Positions 27,216-41,322 of a DNA stretch of 64,000 nt are shown here, piece after piece; position 1 is the stretch's first letter; every line of letters begins with the position of its first letter. The notes below the pieces were generated by a model, which saw only the letters and a program-made list of their open reading frames with translations, was not told the origin of the DNA and did not search any database. A program made the translations under genes and the position numbers. The DNA lies in assembly GCF_963169125.1 (NCBI RefSeq), contig NC_084802.1, positions 37,284,607-37,348,606 on the forward strand, in the 5' to 3' direction. The stretch comes from Humulus lupulus (Eukaryota > Streptophyta > Magnoliopsida > Rosales > Cannabaceae).

Positions 27216-29996
27216 CTACAACTCGTCCACCCGGAGGTCCGCGTCCTCCTTCTCCTTGGCCTCGAACTCGGCCCGCTTCGACTCCGGATCAGGGAAGACA
27301 AGGAGGTTCATACTCTTGTCCTTGCACCAGGCCATGTAAATGGCCTCATCAAAAGTGACATCCAGCAAGCCCTCGGCCTCCTCCTTTTTGCGGCGGGATA
27401 TTTCGTGCGCCGCCTTCTCCTGAAGGAGAGAGTCTCCCAGTTCGCAAACTCGGTCCTTCAAGGCCTGGATCTCCTCCTTATCCAGGATGGACTGAGTCGT
27501 GGCCGCCTCCAAGAGTTTCGCCCACTCATCGGCCTCCTTTGATTTCTGGGACAACTCCTCTTCCAATCCGGCCTTGGCACGGTCGAACTCCTCGCGCTCC
27601 GTCTGAGCACGGGCCATCTCCCGGCCAAGGGCCGCCCTTTGATTCACGGCCGCCTCCAGCTCCAACTTGGCTGTCTCCATCTTCATGGCCGGCTCGGCCA
27701 CCAGATCGGCACTCCGATGGGACAACAAATCAACCTGGAACAAAGGAAAGTTAGAAAATAAAATCCTCATCAACAAGTAAGGGGAGGAATATAAGAAGAC
27801 AAGTAAGAGTTACCGCGGTGGCCTGGTGGCGGAGAGCCTGGGAGATGAACAGTACGTCTGGGTTGGCTATCATGGCGTACCTCTTAAGCTGGAGGTTGGA
27901 CATGGTGTTCCTCACTTGGTCTAGCAGGTCAGCCGCCAGGGGGGCCTTGTCTTGTCCGAGTTTAGGGCGGAAGCCCGCTTCGGCGGCTGGCCGATCCACG
28001 ATCGGCTGAGGAGTGCTGAACTCGGCAGGACGCTCCGTGAATTCAACTTGACGGCGGATTGTCAGGGCTCTGTAAGTTTCGTCCCTCCAGCTCCGACCGT
28101 TCTCCCAGGTCCATTTGATCAGCCGGGACTGATCATCCCGTAAAGAGGACTCCCCCTCCTCGAGAAGAGTCGGACGTAAGGGGAGAACGGGCAGTGCAGG
28201 GACCTCCTTCGCGGCCAGCCGACTCTCACCGTGTGACTCTTTAGCCGAGCTAGTTCGCCTCGTCCGGGGCCTCTTCCTGGTGTTGCCTTCTTCGGCGCCA
28301 GCGTCCGGGCCCCTCTTCCCAGAGCTTCTGCTGACCGCTGCGCCCGCCTCCAAGTCAAATACGGGGTGCTGGGTGGGGGCGGAGACTGCAGCAGGCTCCA
28401 CAACTTGGATGGGGACCACGGCCAAGGCTCCCCCACCAGGATGAGACTCTGCCCCGGACGCCTCCCTGTTGAGACCCGGCTCTGGGCCCGTCGCCTCGCT
28501 GCTCTTCCTGGCCGCTTTCTTGGCCGCCCTGTCCTTGATGAGCCGCCTCATTTCGCTGTCAAGGGTTGACATATCAGAATCCCCTGCAAAAGTACAGAAA
28601 AGGGAGTTAGGATGGTAAACCAAATGGAAACAAAAACACACATGTCAAAGCTAAAAATGACCTGGGACGAACCCTCATCTATGCCCCGGGCGTGACTCAA
28701 TTCCTCTAAAGCAAATGAATGGACTCGATTCCCCATGTCGTCCGGGTTCAGGAAATTCCCGTACTGGAGGAACCCGGATAGGAACATAAGGATCTCCGAG
28801 CCTACGGACGGGGGATGAAGGCCTCATCTCCCTGTCGGCCTCGAATACGGGGCCCAGGGGCACTAGCCTATCCCTAGCTAAGTCCCCGACTCAGGGAGCG
28901 TAAGTTAAGATTAAAGTGGAGTTACCTCACCCCGATACGCTAGCCCCGGGAGTCCCAATGTTTGGTAGGGCGTCTTCAAAGAGCTCCTCCAGCTCCCCTG
29001 AAGTGACCGCCTCTGTCGGGGCCTGGTCCTTCTTGCGGCGGGCCGCGTCGGCTTGCGCCACTCTCTTCACACTGGCAATGTGGTCCAGGGCCAACTGCTC
29101 CCGGATATCAACGTTATTCTCGTAGGCGATGCCACAAAGGTTCGGGATAACAATGGTTTGGGTGGCCGCGAGCATCCTGACCAGTCGGAGAGTATCGTCC
29201 GTGACGTAGCCACCCACATCTAGATCCTCCGCGCTCAACCTGGAGTAAAACCTCCTCCTTTCCATAATGAACTCGGTAAGGGGAGTTTGAGCGAAAGGCC
29301 CTGCCACCCGGAAGATACGAAGAAAAAGGATAAAGAGTAAAAAAGGAGAAGACTGGGAAGATACTTACCCACTCGCTGGAAGTCCAGCAGCAGGGTGGGG
29401 TTCTTCTCCACAAGGAACCCAGACGTCATGAACCAGTAATGCCTGACGTCCGGGGGGTGCCTCCAGAAGTTGGTAGGAGCGGGATAGCCACTCTGCGACT
29501 TCAGTCTATAAAATCCGTCTAGGGTCTTGTCCTTGACGTTGACCTGCGGCTCCAGCTTGTAGAAGTACAGGATCTCTGCGGGGGTGGGCTCCGTGACCTC
29601 CTTCGCGATACAAAGCACCCGCCATCCGGCGAGTAGCCGATACGCTTGAGGCAGAAACTGGAACGGTGTGATTCCCACGTACGTCAAGAACCGCACAAAA
29701 TAGTCGCGAAGCGGGAGCGTAGCTCCCGTGCTGATGTGGCCGGCGCTCCAGGCCCCGAAGCCTTCCACGGACGTATGCGCTCGCTCCTTAATCCTGGCCA
29801 TGCGGTTGTGAAAGAGTCCAGGGGTTGATTCAATGCCCAGACGATGCTCCAGGAGCAGCATCATCCGATAATTCCGAAACAGGTTGGGCGCCACGTCCAT
29901 TTCCCACCTGTTGCCCCTGGGCATTCGGGATCCAGGAATGACGACATGGGCCCTATTGACCTCTTCTTCAGAATGGAGCGTAACGCCCGTTGCCAT
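27216..29996 (-). CDS. Antisense accessory gene of the Tat-type element (Transposase_28-like, spliced)
   Basis: This is the antisense gene known from Tat-lineage elements; its role is unknown. Coding starts at ATG 29996-29994 (MATGVTLHSEEEVNRAH). Exon 1 is 29996-29369 and contains the 'putative gypsy type transposon' (PF04195-like) region LPLRDYFVRFLTYVGITP with QAYRLLAGW. It is spliced at GTAAGT to exon 2, 29300-28926. Exon 3 is about 28826-28662 (NPDDMGNRVHSFALEEL) with ambiguous ends. Exon 4 is about 28582-27814, basic and rich in S/A/P with a KRPRTRR stretch that may be a nuclear signal. Exon 5, 27734-27216, is a long coiled coil ending VDEL. The only visible defect is a TGA at 28929-28927, one base before the exon 2 donor. 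Compared with gag-pol it is nearly intact. Confidence 0.7.
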
Positions 29997-30006
29997 AGCT
30001 GACGAT

Positions 30007-30312
30007 CTGGGAACAAAGAAAGAAAGCCAAGCAGTCATTACCTAAACCCAAGAAAGTCGGTTAAGGTATGGGGGGTCTCCTAAGGACTGCTTGGAGCCCC
30101 TTCAGATCAGGTCCGGGACACCGAAGAGCCACGCGACCCTGATCGGGAAAGAAGAAACTACTAAGACCCGCCCTCTGTCCGGGAAGCACCTGGATACAGA
30201 GCAACCTGAACCAGGCGGCCTTCCTAACAAATCCTAAATATAATGCCTAAACATACGTATTAAAAGAACAACGTAAGTTCATATAGTCGTCAAGAGGGTC
30301 AAGGGGACTTAC
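30007..30312 (-). other. Probable 5' UTR intron of the antisense gene
   Basis: On the minus strand a donor GTAAGT (30312-30307) follows CAACTCACA, and an acceptor TTCCCAG ends at 30007, eleven bases before the start codon. This places a leader exon between the candidate TATA box near 30600 and 30313. Confidence 0.5.
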
Positions 30313-30598
30313 TGTGAGTTGTTGGCCGTAGAAGGTGGTGGTTGTCCGACTATAAGGACCGCAGAACTTTGTTCTTGAAATGGTGTAGTCAGTTTAGCAG
30401 TTCGTCAACAGGACAGGCCCAAGACGCGTCTTCAGGCAGAAGGGCAGAAGTTGGGGTTCTGGGGAACAGGTGGCGGCGCAGAGTCAGCAGAAGGTGGTGT
30501 ATGCCATCGGCGATGTCGGACATGCAAGGCTTGAGCAGGGCTTGTCGGTTCTTAACTTGGTTCGAAAGTGTAAAAGTATCAAATTGGATTTCGTGGGG

Positions 30599-30606
30599 TA
30601 TTTATA
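30599..30606 (-). promoter_or_regulatory. Candidate TATA box for the antisense gene
   Basis: TATAAATA reads on the minus strand about 600 bases upstream of the antisense start codon and about 290 bases upstream of the predicted 5' UTR donor. It lies in the internal region, not in an LTR, which suggests an independent promoter. Confidence 0.5.
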
Positions 30607-31102
30607 ATGGCCCCAAATCCTGACCTCCGATCCAACGGACATGTGTCTCCCCATCAGACGGTTAGGAGTTGCGCAGGGTTATTTATGAGCCCCCTCAGTT
30701 TGGATCCTCGCCATCTCAGATCTAATGGCCCAGGAAGGGCGGATGCCAAAGGTCGCCCCATCCTACGGTCCACCACATCCCAAGGGTATTAATGATGGAC
30801 CCCCGTGCGGATGGAACGCTTCGTGACTTATGCTGACACGCTAGCCTAGGCCTAGCGACCCTTGAGAGGGCTAGGAGACCTTTCAAGACCTGTGCAGCAA
30901 TCGCCTGGTGACACGTGTACCCTCACCACGAAGCAGGACAAAGGTAAACGTCCCCGGATATTTGTAAACGGTCCGGGCTAAGCATACGGCCAGTACCACA
31001 GCCCGCTGTCACGGACCCGCGATCCCAAGCAGGAACCGGGGAGACAACCGTGCGAGCGTCCTGGGGGCGATGCAAACCTCCTCCTGGCAGGCCTAGCCGA
31101 AG
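30607..31102. other. Internal non-coding region before the 3' LTR of the Tat-type element
   Basis: This GC-rich stretch lies upstream of the antisense promoter and just before the polypurine tract. It has no coding frame of note. Function was not recognised beyond its likely role as spacer or promoter-distal sequence. Confidence 0.5.
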
Positions 31103-31116
31103 GCTTGGGGGGTAAA
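31103..31116 (+). other. Polypurine tract of the Tat-type element
   Basis: GCTTGGGGGGTAAA abuts the TG of the 3' LTR, the position of the plus-strand primer. The G run is typical, although the tract is interrupted by two T. Confidence 0.7.
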
Positions 31117-32027
31117 TGCTATCTCCATTTCCTGCGTGGACCCGGGACATTCGTCCAGGCCCATGGTCAGGGGCTGTTTAGCATGCGGGCCCGGCCCAAG
31201 GCCTCTTGGTACGGGAATGTCCAAGAGGGGTACGGGCCCAGGGTGCACTTCTGGGCCCATTAGGGGGGTCTGGTATGGTCTTCCGGGTCCCGTCATCCGG
31301 GAGACGTGCATACCGTTTGAACTCCCCACGACATACGCGTCCTGGTCCCTGACCCTGGTACGGTCCGGGCCTGTGGTAAACGAAGAGGGAAAAAGGTAAA
31401 CGAACCTGGATCACATCGTCCTCGGTTGGAGGGACCAAGCGTCCAGGACCCTGAAGCCGCCCCACTCCGTGTGGGCGTTGTCCCCACTTTTCACCTACGG
31501 AAAAGCCACCTCGGGATAGCACGCCATTGTTTCAGATCAGCGCTGCCAAGTACTCTGACTGGTCTTGTCCCCTGAATCTGCCTCGTAACTCGAAGTGTCC
31601 AGACCAAAAGCACCATTTTGTCGGGCGAGATATAGCTCTTGGGTCAACTTATTGGGCCTAACTGGTCTGGAATTCATGTATGTTTTATCTTTTATATTGG
31701 GCTTCCACTAGAAAGGCCAAGAATATCCATATCTCTGGTGGGCCCGGGTCATACCCGGCCCAGACCCAGTGTTCCCATAAGCCTATAAATACAGACTATA
31801 GAACACCGGACAAGGGGGATCTCTTCAGCTAAGATACAGTTACTCTGTCAAAATATAGAGAAAAAAATCCATTGTAAAAGGCTTTCCAAGCTTTAATACT
31901 ATAGACTCGTGGACTAAGGCTCATTAACGCCCCAACCACGTAAAAATCCCATGTTAATCCTTTACTTCTATTATTATTACCCTTAAATAATATTTATTAA
32001 GATAGTTACCGAAAACCTCGGTTAACA
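31117..32027 (+). repeat. 3' LTR of the Tat-type element
   Basis: The 911-bp repeat matches the 5' LTR closely. It opens TGCTATC, where the 5' copy has TGTTAAC, and closes GTTAACA. It lacks a short segment present in the 5' copy near 19250-19265. A TATA box TATAAATA lies at 31784-31791. The divergence shows the insertion is not recent. Confidence 0.95.
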
Positions 32028-32331
32028 ATAACCAAGTTTGTTATGGCCGTGTTTATGGATAATAGCAAGTATTATAAGTTCCATTAACATCATATTACGA
32101 CTTACTTATTTTATAAGAAAACAAATATGTACAATCAAATACTTCAACCATGCAAGCCAATGGATGAATAACAGAAAATATGATACCAATGAAATACATA
32201 TTATCCAAAATGAAGGTCCGTTTTCCAGCAGTATGACATGATCACACATAGGTTTGTTCATGATACATGCATGTTCAAAATACCACTTTCAGAAAATGGC
32301 AGATCTGACAGTTCTCCTACACTAAAATAGA

Positions 32332-32900
32332 AAATAACAAAAGTACATAACTAGACTATTTGGAGACTGCAGAACACACAAAATTAGGCTTTGACATACA
32401 TGCCTTACTTTTTTTTGAGTTGCGACGGGGTGGAGATGGATAAACTTCTTCCTCAGCTTGACGAAAATAGCAAAATCCTTTGTTCTTAATTTCTTCCACA
32501 TCAATTCGAAGAATGAACAAGATGCTAAGAGCTACATTCTGGAAGGTGTCACGACCCATGTACATCTCTGGGTTGGAGATCTTAGAGTCAGAGTCCAATA
32601 TGGAGATTGGTTCATCAATTTTTTTGTTCCGTTGAGTAGATGGACCTTCATCATCATTTTTCTTGCCAGCCGATCCTTGATCATGCAAAAATTAAAATCA
32701 AACAATAACTTTCTTTAAATTTTAAATGGGTTGTTATTCAAGTGTATTATTCAAAGTAATTAGAAAAAAGTTATCATTAACTTTGAGGAGATGTTTAGAT
32801 CACCTGGTTTCCTCTGTTGTCTGGTCTCAAAATGAGATTCTTTGGCATGGTGGCAGAAGTTGTTTCCCTCGCCTTTGATACTTCTTCATGTTTGAAGTTG
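32332..32900 (-). CDS. Unrecognised minus-strand gene fragment
   Basis: Two open stretches look protein-like. One covers about 32895-32805 (KARETTSATMPKNLILRP) and ends at a CAG followed by GTGATC. The other covers 32688-32356 (GKKNDDEGPSTQRNKKID through FCYFRQAEEEVYPSPP). A splice between them is plausible, but the phases were not reconciled. The region upstream on this strand is a long CT tract, as often seen in plant leaders. No family was recognised. It may be a host gene piece or chance. Confidence 0.25.
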
Positions 32901-32964
32901 GAGCAAATGCTTCTCCAGGCGAAGAACGGTCGCCACCGTCGTTAGCCGTTTCAGGCGTCTTCAG

Positions 32965-34654
<1,690 letters not shown>

Positions 34655-36043
34655 ACAACCCAATCTAGGATTGGATTGATAGGGACTGACTATCCCTACT
34701 ACATAATAAATGTCAGGTCTTGTACACAACATGGCGTACATTAGACTGCCTACTACAGAGGCGTAGGGATACTGTCTCATATCGTCTTCTTCTTGAGGTG
34801 TTTTAGGACACTACTCTTTAGAAAGGATAATTCCATGACGGGTTGGCATATCACCCTTCTTCGAATTTTTCATACTGAATCTCTCCAATACCTTATCTAT
34901 ACAAGTAGCTTGAGACAGAGCCAAAACTTTATTCTAATGATCCCGGAGGATCTTTATGCCTAGAACATAGTTTGCATCTCCCAAATCTTTCATTTGGAAT
35001 TGCATGGCTAGCCATTTCTTTACTTTTGTCAATGTTCCCACATCATTCCCAATTAGTAGGATGCCATCAACATAAAGAACCAGGAATACCATGATGCCAT
35101 CTTTGATTTGGTTGTAGCACAATGCTCATCAACATTTTGTTCAAAACCATACGTTTTGATTGTGTCATCAAATCTCAGATTCCAAGATATCGAAGCTTGT
35201 TTGAGTCCATAAATGGACCTAAGAAGCTTGTAAACTCTTTGCTCTTGACCTTTTAATATGAACCCTTTTGGTTGAGACATATAAATGGTTTCGTCAAGAT
35301 AGCCATTCAGAAAAGCTGTCTTAACATCCATTTGTCATATCTCATAATCCATGCAAGTTTCCATGGACAAGAGTATGCAGATGGATTTAAGCATGGCTAC
35401 AGGAGAAAAAGTTTCTTCATAATCTACTCCTTCTCTCTGAGTGTAACCCTTGGCTACAAACCTAGCTTTGAAAGTTTCAACTTTCCCATCCGCTCCTCTT
35501 TTTCTCTTTAATATTCATTTGCAACCAATATGTTTAACATTTTCAGATTGATCTTCAAGAGTCCAGAAGGAATTGGAATACATCGATTCCATTTCCAAGT
35601 TCATGGCATCTTGCCATTTTTCTTTGTCATAATCTTCCATTGCATCTCTGTATGTCAATGGATCATCTTTGTTTGTGTCAGACACAATCATCTAAACTTC
35701 ATGTTCATAGCGAGTTGGTTGCCTAATAACCCTCCCACTACGACGCAACTCTCTATTGTTTTGACTAGAACTTGTGGTTTCCTCTTGTCGTTGTTCATTG
35801 GAAACATTTGGTGATCTTATTACTTGATCTGAGACTATCTCCTCCAGTACAACCTTACTGCGAGGTTTGTGATTGTTAATATAGTCATATTCAAGAAAAG
35901 TATCATTTTTCGATACAAATGTTTTGTTTTCTTTAGGAGTATAAAATATAACACCTCTGGTCTCTGTGGAATATCCCACAACCATGCACAGTTTAGTGCG
36001 AGATTCTAATTTTCCAGTCTCTCCTTTCAACACGTGTGCTAGA
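34655..36043 (-). pseudogene. Ty1/copia element 1, RT and integrase C-terminal part
   Basis: The minus strand carries, from high to low coordinate, the end of integrase (GVIFYTPKENKTFVSKNDTF at 36135-35692, entering from the flanking LTR), the region RRSGRVIRQPTRYEHEV, and RT. RT includes MDVKTAFLNGYLDETIYMSQ, SIYGLKQAS and LYVDGILLIGND. The catalytic YVDD is changed to YVDG, and several frameshifts are present. Homology ends within RT near SNPRLG at about 34660, so RNase H and the 3' LTR are missing. The upstream half of the element lies beyond the inserted chromovirus at 50586-51886. Confidence 0.9.
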
Positions 36044-36646
36044 TGTGGCGTGCTGCCCCTTTGGCACACCCACATGGGGCAATTTTGTAAGTGAGCATGC
36101 CTTGGTGCTTGATCATTAGTTAAGTCTTGCACCAAGCAACCTCATGGGTTAGGGTAGTGGCAATTTTGTAATTATGCATATGTCTCCTAGACAAAAATCA
36201 TATATGTTAGTGGGAAGACCTTGTATCCCTAGAAGGCTCCTTAGGGGGAGGTGACCTGGTGACTTAGGGAAGCACCATGGCCACAACAGATAGGGGCCAA
36301 AGCTATGTACTCCCTTGCCCTATCAAGGCTATATATTAATAAAACGATGTTTATCCATACTTGCCCTCGTATGCTTCCTTATTGCCTATGTGTTACTTGT
36401 TTGTCATCTTTGTTGGGCCATCGCGTGCCACTTGCCTTGTTGTGTGCTTTGTGTTGTGTGGACGTTCCAAGGAATGACTTGCTTTGTGCTTGCTCATACT
36501 TCGTTATTGATCGTTGCATGTCCGAGATGTGTTTGTGGCTAACCACTGAGTTTGTTTTCCCGAAGGTGTGTGTTGTAGGCTGACTTGCTAGCTTGAAGTG
36601 TCTGCAAGTGCTGCACGTTCCATCTACTTGGAGTCCCCAAATAGCC
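36044..36646 (+). repeat. 5' LTR of the chromovirus (main part, split by a nested LTR)
   Basis: It opens TGTGGCGTGC and carries TATATATTAA near 36330 with AATAAAA just after. It is interrupted after TAGCC at 36642-36646 by a nested solo LTR. The final 11 bases of the LTR reappear at 45266-45276 and end ATGACA. Confidence 0.95.
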
Positions 36647-36795
36647 TGTAATGCCCTGAATTCTCCGATATGGTTTAATGGCGGGAATAGTAGGCCAGGA
36701 GGGCCATGCTTGTTTAATTATGCCATTAAATGATTATATCCATGCTTATGTGAATTATATTATGATATGATGTTAAATGCATGCATGTGGGTCCA

Positions 36796-39160
36796 TGTAA
36801 CGACCCAAATTCGCTATTAAGGCTTAAGGGCCTTGAGTAGTGTGCCTGGAGGGCATAATGGGATTCTGTGTGTGACTTTAATGAGTATAATGCATGATTA
36901 TGATTTAATGCACGTTATATGACTATTTGATTATTTGTGATGCATGACTATGTGAATTAGTATGCATGTAGACCTGATTGAGCATATTTGTAATTTGTCC
37001 ATGTTGGGCATGACTGTGTTGATATTTGTGATCTCTGACTCGAGACGATCCTAGAATGAGCAGGTTAGCAGAAAAGTCAAAGCGGGAATCTGTACCCGGC
37101 TTGGGTTAAGCCTGGGGGGTTTAAATGAGAATTTGGAAATATATTGAGGTTAATCTTGATGATGAGGAATGTATATTTGATGATTAATCAGGTATTGGGT
37201 AGTGAGCGGGAATTATTAGGAACACTTGAGGAATTAGTGGGAATTTGGGTAATATGACTAAAATGCCCCTTTATGGACATAAAGGTTTAGAATTAGTAAG
37301 GGAGGGCATTTTGGTCTTTAAGCTTATAAGAGTTGAATTAAAGGGGGGATTTATACTTAGTGGATTTTGTAGAAAAGAGTATAGGCTGAAAAGAAAGAAA
37401 GAAGGAAGAGAAAAGAAAAGAGAGAAAAGCTGAAGGGGTTTGTTCCAAGATCGGTTTGTGGCTCTCCCAACCAAATTCCTTCATTTTTCTTGGAGTTAAG
37501 CTCAGTGGAGAGCTAGGGTAGGCTGAGCATCAAGGATCCTAAGCTAGACTTGAGGATTGGCAAGGGGTTAGCAAGATCACACCAGAAATTTGAGGTAAGT
37601 TCTTGGGGATTTCTGTTTTAGGGCTTGACTGGTTTGAACTGTGTTTTTGAGCTTAATGGATGGGATTTTTGGGGAAATCAGGTCAAGGTTGTGAAGGTGC
37701 AAGCTAAGGAGGTCTAGGGTTCAGCTCAAGGTCGAAATTCCACCCACGGTATGATTTCTAAGACCCTATCTTTGTTGTTTGAGTGAATTTCTGGTTTTTG
37801 GGTTCATTGTGTTAGATTTTGAGTTTTGGGTTGCTTGAGCTTGGGATTGAGTTCTTGGGATGCTTGGGATGAGTGTGTGGTGTGGATATGTGTGTTTTTG
37901 GGTTTGGAAAAGGTTTGGGCAAGTTTGGGGTTGAAATGGGAGAAGAAAATCGCAAGATGCGATTTTTGATTTTGGTCTGGCTGCAACTAGGGCTACAACG
38001 CTAGTCAGGGGGCGCTGTAGCGCTAGCCCTTGTTTTGGTGGGGTGGTTCAGCTTGTAGCGCTACAGCGCCCTCTTTAGAGCGCTGTAGCACTGCATTGTT
38101 CACAGAGGGGATTTTTGGGCTTTTGTGAAGGGATTTTGACCTAGGGTTCGGGGCTCGTTTCCGCCACTTTGTTTTGGGGATCTTGGACTCCCCGGGGGCT
38201 CGGGATTGGTCCCGAGGCTATGTTTTGGACTCGAGGTTTGGGTAATGACTTTGACTTATGGATTTTGCTTAGGTAAGCGCTAGGGCTCGGGTAGGATCGT
38301 GCTCAAGGAGTTAGGTTGATCAAGGCCATCGACTTTAAAGGTAAGAAAACCGTAACACCCGGGATTAGGGCATGGGCCCACAGTGTTATTGCAGGGCATG
38401 GCCCTAGATTGTTTTACTTGCAAATTTATGACCTTGAATGAATTATTATATGTTTGAATGATTATTTCGAAATGTATTATGCGTGCAATTATAATGAAAT
38501 GAACGGCTGAGGCCGAGAGCGGCAAAGGCCGGGTACGGCCTTGGGGCCGGAAGTAACACTCAGCACATGGGATGCTATAGCCAGGGTGGGACCCAAGGGA
38601 TACATGAGTTATCCTTACGGCGAGGACCGAGACTCCAGGCTTTGGTAAGGGCTCTGGGGCGGCATGGCCGTGCTTGTTTAGTCTGATGGTTTTCCTGTTT
38701 AGCAGTGGATTATGTCAGCTATATTATTTGCATATGTTATGTGCTATTTGGGTTTTCTTGCTGGGCTTCGGCTCACGGGTGCTCTGTGTGGCAGGTAAAA
38801 GCAAAGAGTCAGTCAACCGGCCATGAGTATGGAGAGCGTGGGGGCGGCGCGTACATGTTCGGCCTGCCCGACTGCTTTGGTTGGGGGCATTTTGTAAATG
38901 GCTGTATTAATCCATTCTTTTGATAGTTAACCTGGTGTAAATCTATTTTTGAGTTGTAAATATTTTGTAAACCTTATTTTGGGATCCCAGATGTTTGATA
39001 CTTAACGTTTTCAATGAAACTAAATATTTTCAAAGAGTACAGCCTTAAATTCTGGTTTTATTCACACTTTTGGTTTTAGAAACCACGTAGAGTCAGTCCA
39101 AAAGCACGATTTCTATTTTAAACTCACTATGTAACGACTCTAAGGTAGTAGGGCGTGACA
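36796..39160 (+). mobile_element. Solo LTR nested in the outer solo LTR
   Basis: This 2365-bp LTR starts TGTAACGACCC and ends GGGCGTGACA. The target duplication GTCCA lies at 36791-36795 and 39161-39165. It carries the family landmarks: the CAGGTAA word at 38792, GTACATGTTCGG near 38850, and a GC-rich block near 37984-38100. There is no gag or pol. Confidence 0.93.
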
Positions 39161-41322
39161 GTCCACATTTTAATTACAGGGGTGTGATGGTAATTAGGGC
39201 CGTTGAGGGCATAATTGTATATTTGTATGCATGTCGGCGGTATATTGTTGAGACCACATTATAATGTGGGTTTGTTCGAGCTATTCGACATGAGATGATA
39301 TTGGATTATTAGTTAGCGGTCTGGTCATAACAGGTTTAAGTTAGGGGCTCGGGATGAGTCTCGGGGTGATTTTAATGATTAGAGCGTTACCGAGAATTAA
39401 AGGGTAACAGGATATGAATTATTGGTGTTTGAGATTATCGAGAATAGCGGGAATTAGAGAGCGTTAATTATGATTAACGAGATAAGTTGGAAAGGACAAT
39501 TTTGCCCTTGGGAGCTTTTAGAAACCCTTAATTGACCTAGGGGGTATAATAGTCTTTTTACCCCTAGGATAGATATAAACCCTTTAGGCTGTGAAACAGG
39601 GAGAAAACAAAGCAAGTCTTGAAGCTTACCCGTACCTTCCTCCTCCTTCATCTTCTTTGTGATTTTTGTGATCTTGTTGAGGATTCTAGCTTGGGAAGTA
39701 GACCTTGGGAGTTTGGGAGAGTGTTCCACCATTGAAGAGCATCACAACCTGAGTTTGAGGTAAGTTTCCAGCCATTAGTTTTATGGTATGCTCTGTTTTG
39801 GCTTTAGTTTTCTGCTTGTGATTTCTTTGTGGATAGTTGGAATTAATGGAAGTTTTGGTTGGGGTTTAACTTGGGTTTTGATGAGGGAGTGTTATAGATC
39901 AAGTTTAGGGGTTGTATTGGATGTTTGAGTGGTGTTTGAGCTTGGTTTGAAAGGTTGGTTCCAAGGGAAATCGCAAGGGAAGAAAAACCAGGGTATTGGC
40001 TGAACTGGGGGTTGGGCCGCGGCATGGCCAGGGAGGGCCGCGATCCTTGAGGGGATGCTGAAGGAGGGCGCCTCTGTTTGAGGGGCGGGCCACGGCATGG
40101 CTAAGGAGGGCCGCAACCCTTAGTGACATTTTGGCCAGAAATGGGTTTTTGGCTCAGGGATGCTAGCCTTAGGCCTCGGGATCGATCCTACTACCCGATT
40201 TAGTAGTATTCGATGTCTCGGAGGCTAGGTTTTGGTTTGGGAACCTTTGTTATTCATCTTATTGACGGAATCCCATAATTGGTTATGACCAGGTAACCGC
40301 TAAGGAACCAAAAGGTTGATCGTTCTTAGGGGTCGTTCTTATTATTATCTTTCGCTCGAATAGAAGGTAAGAAAACTGCACCCTGCGTATATATGACATG
40401 CGTGATTGTTATTGAGGCATGTTGATTGATAAATGTGGACATGGATTTCCTATTAAATGCTAGCGAATTTTGTATACTTGTATATGTACTGACTAGTCAG
40501 GGACACTGACTTAAAGAGTCAGAAATGGCATAGCGTCATGAACGCCAGGCCAAATGAAGATTATATCTAATCGATATCAGCGTTGAATGCTCTAAGGCAT
40601 TAACGCTGGACCGACCCTAAGGTCGTTGAACTTATAAGCGCTTGGCTAGTCTAAGACTAGTCACTAGAGTTAGGGCCTAAGGCCCAGGTGACCGTTGTCA
40701 CATGGCTAGGGAACGATGTTCCAAGGTTATGACTCTAAGGTCATGAGGAAGGTTATGTTGGTGACGAGTCACCGTGCATCTATCCTGTTCGAACTAATAA
40801 AAGTTCACTTATCTATAAAGCCCCAGTGACTCTATCGTCACAAGGCTAAAGGGAGCTGGACCCCAATTTAGTGACTTTTGCGACTGTCACCTATTTGTTT
40901 GGACTGATGGTCGTGAATGATTATTATGATCATTGATGATATTATATCATGCTTTATTGTGTTTTCTTGCTGAGCCATGGCTCATGGGTGCTATGTGGTG
41001 CAGGTAAGGGAAAGAAAAGCTCACCCAACCTTGAGTGGAGAGCTTAGGTGATGATGTGTACATGTGCGGCCGCTTGACCACCACAGCCAAGGAGTTCTCA
41101 GAGGAACTAGGGGGTTTACCCTATTTTTTCCGCTTAGGTCGGTGGGTTTGTAATTTTGAAACTGTAATGACCATTTTGAGTTGTAAATAACTTGTAAATG
41201 TTCTTGTGGGCCCATGAACAGTTTTATGTATTTAATAAAATATATCCTTTCCTTTTATTGATTTTCCACCTTTGCCTGTAAATAACACTTAGAACATGTT
41301 TTTAACCAAAGGACTCGGGTAG

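Larger units (their letters stand above)
19070..32027 (+). mobile_element. Tat-type Ty3/gypsy LTR retrotransposon (13 kb), decayed
   Basis: Two long LTRs (19070-20000 and 31117-32027) enclose a PBS, gag, protease, RT, two RNase H regions, an integrase remnant, a satellite array, an antisense accessory gene and a polypurine tract. The flanks ATAAT (19065-19069) and ATAAC (32028-32032) fit a 5-bp target duplication with one later change. Tat membership follows from the gag start MVNTR, the second archaeal-type RNase H and the antisense gene between pol and the 3' LTR, all described for this lineage. Gag-pol carries many stops, frameshifts and an integrase deletion, so the copy cannot move autonomously. 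Confidence 0.95.

Noticed and set aside
36305..36583. 92-codon open frame, repeated at 50233
   Set aside because: Both copies lie at equivalent places in the two LTRs of the chromovirus and have no recognisable domain.
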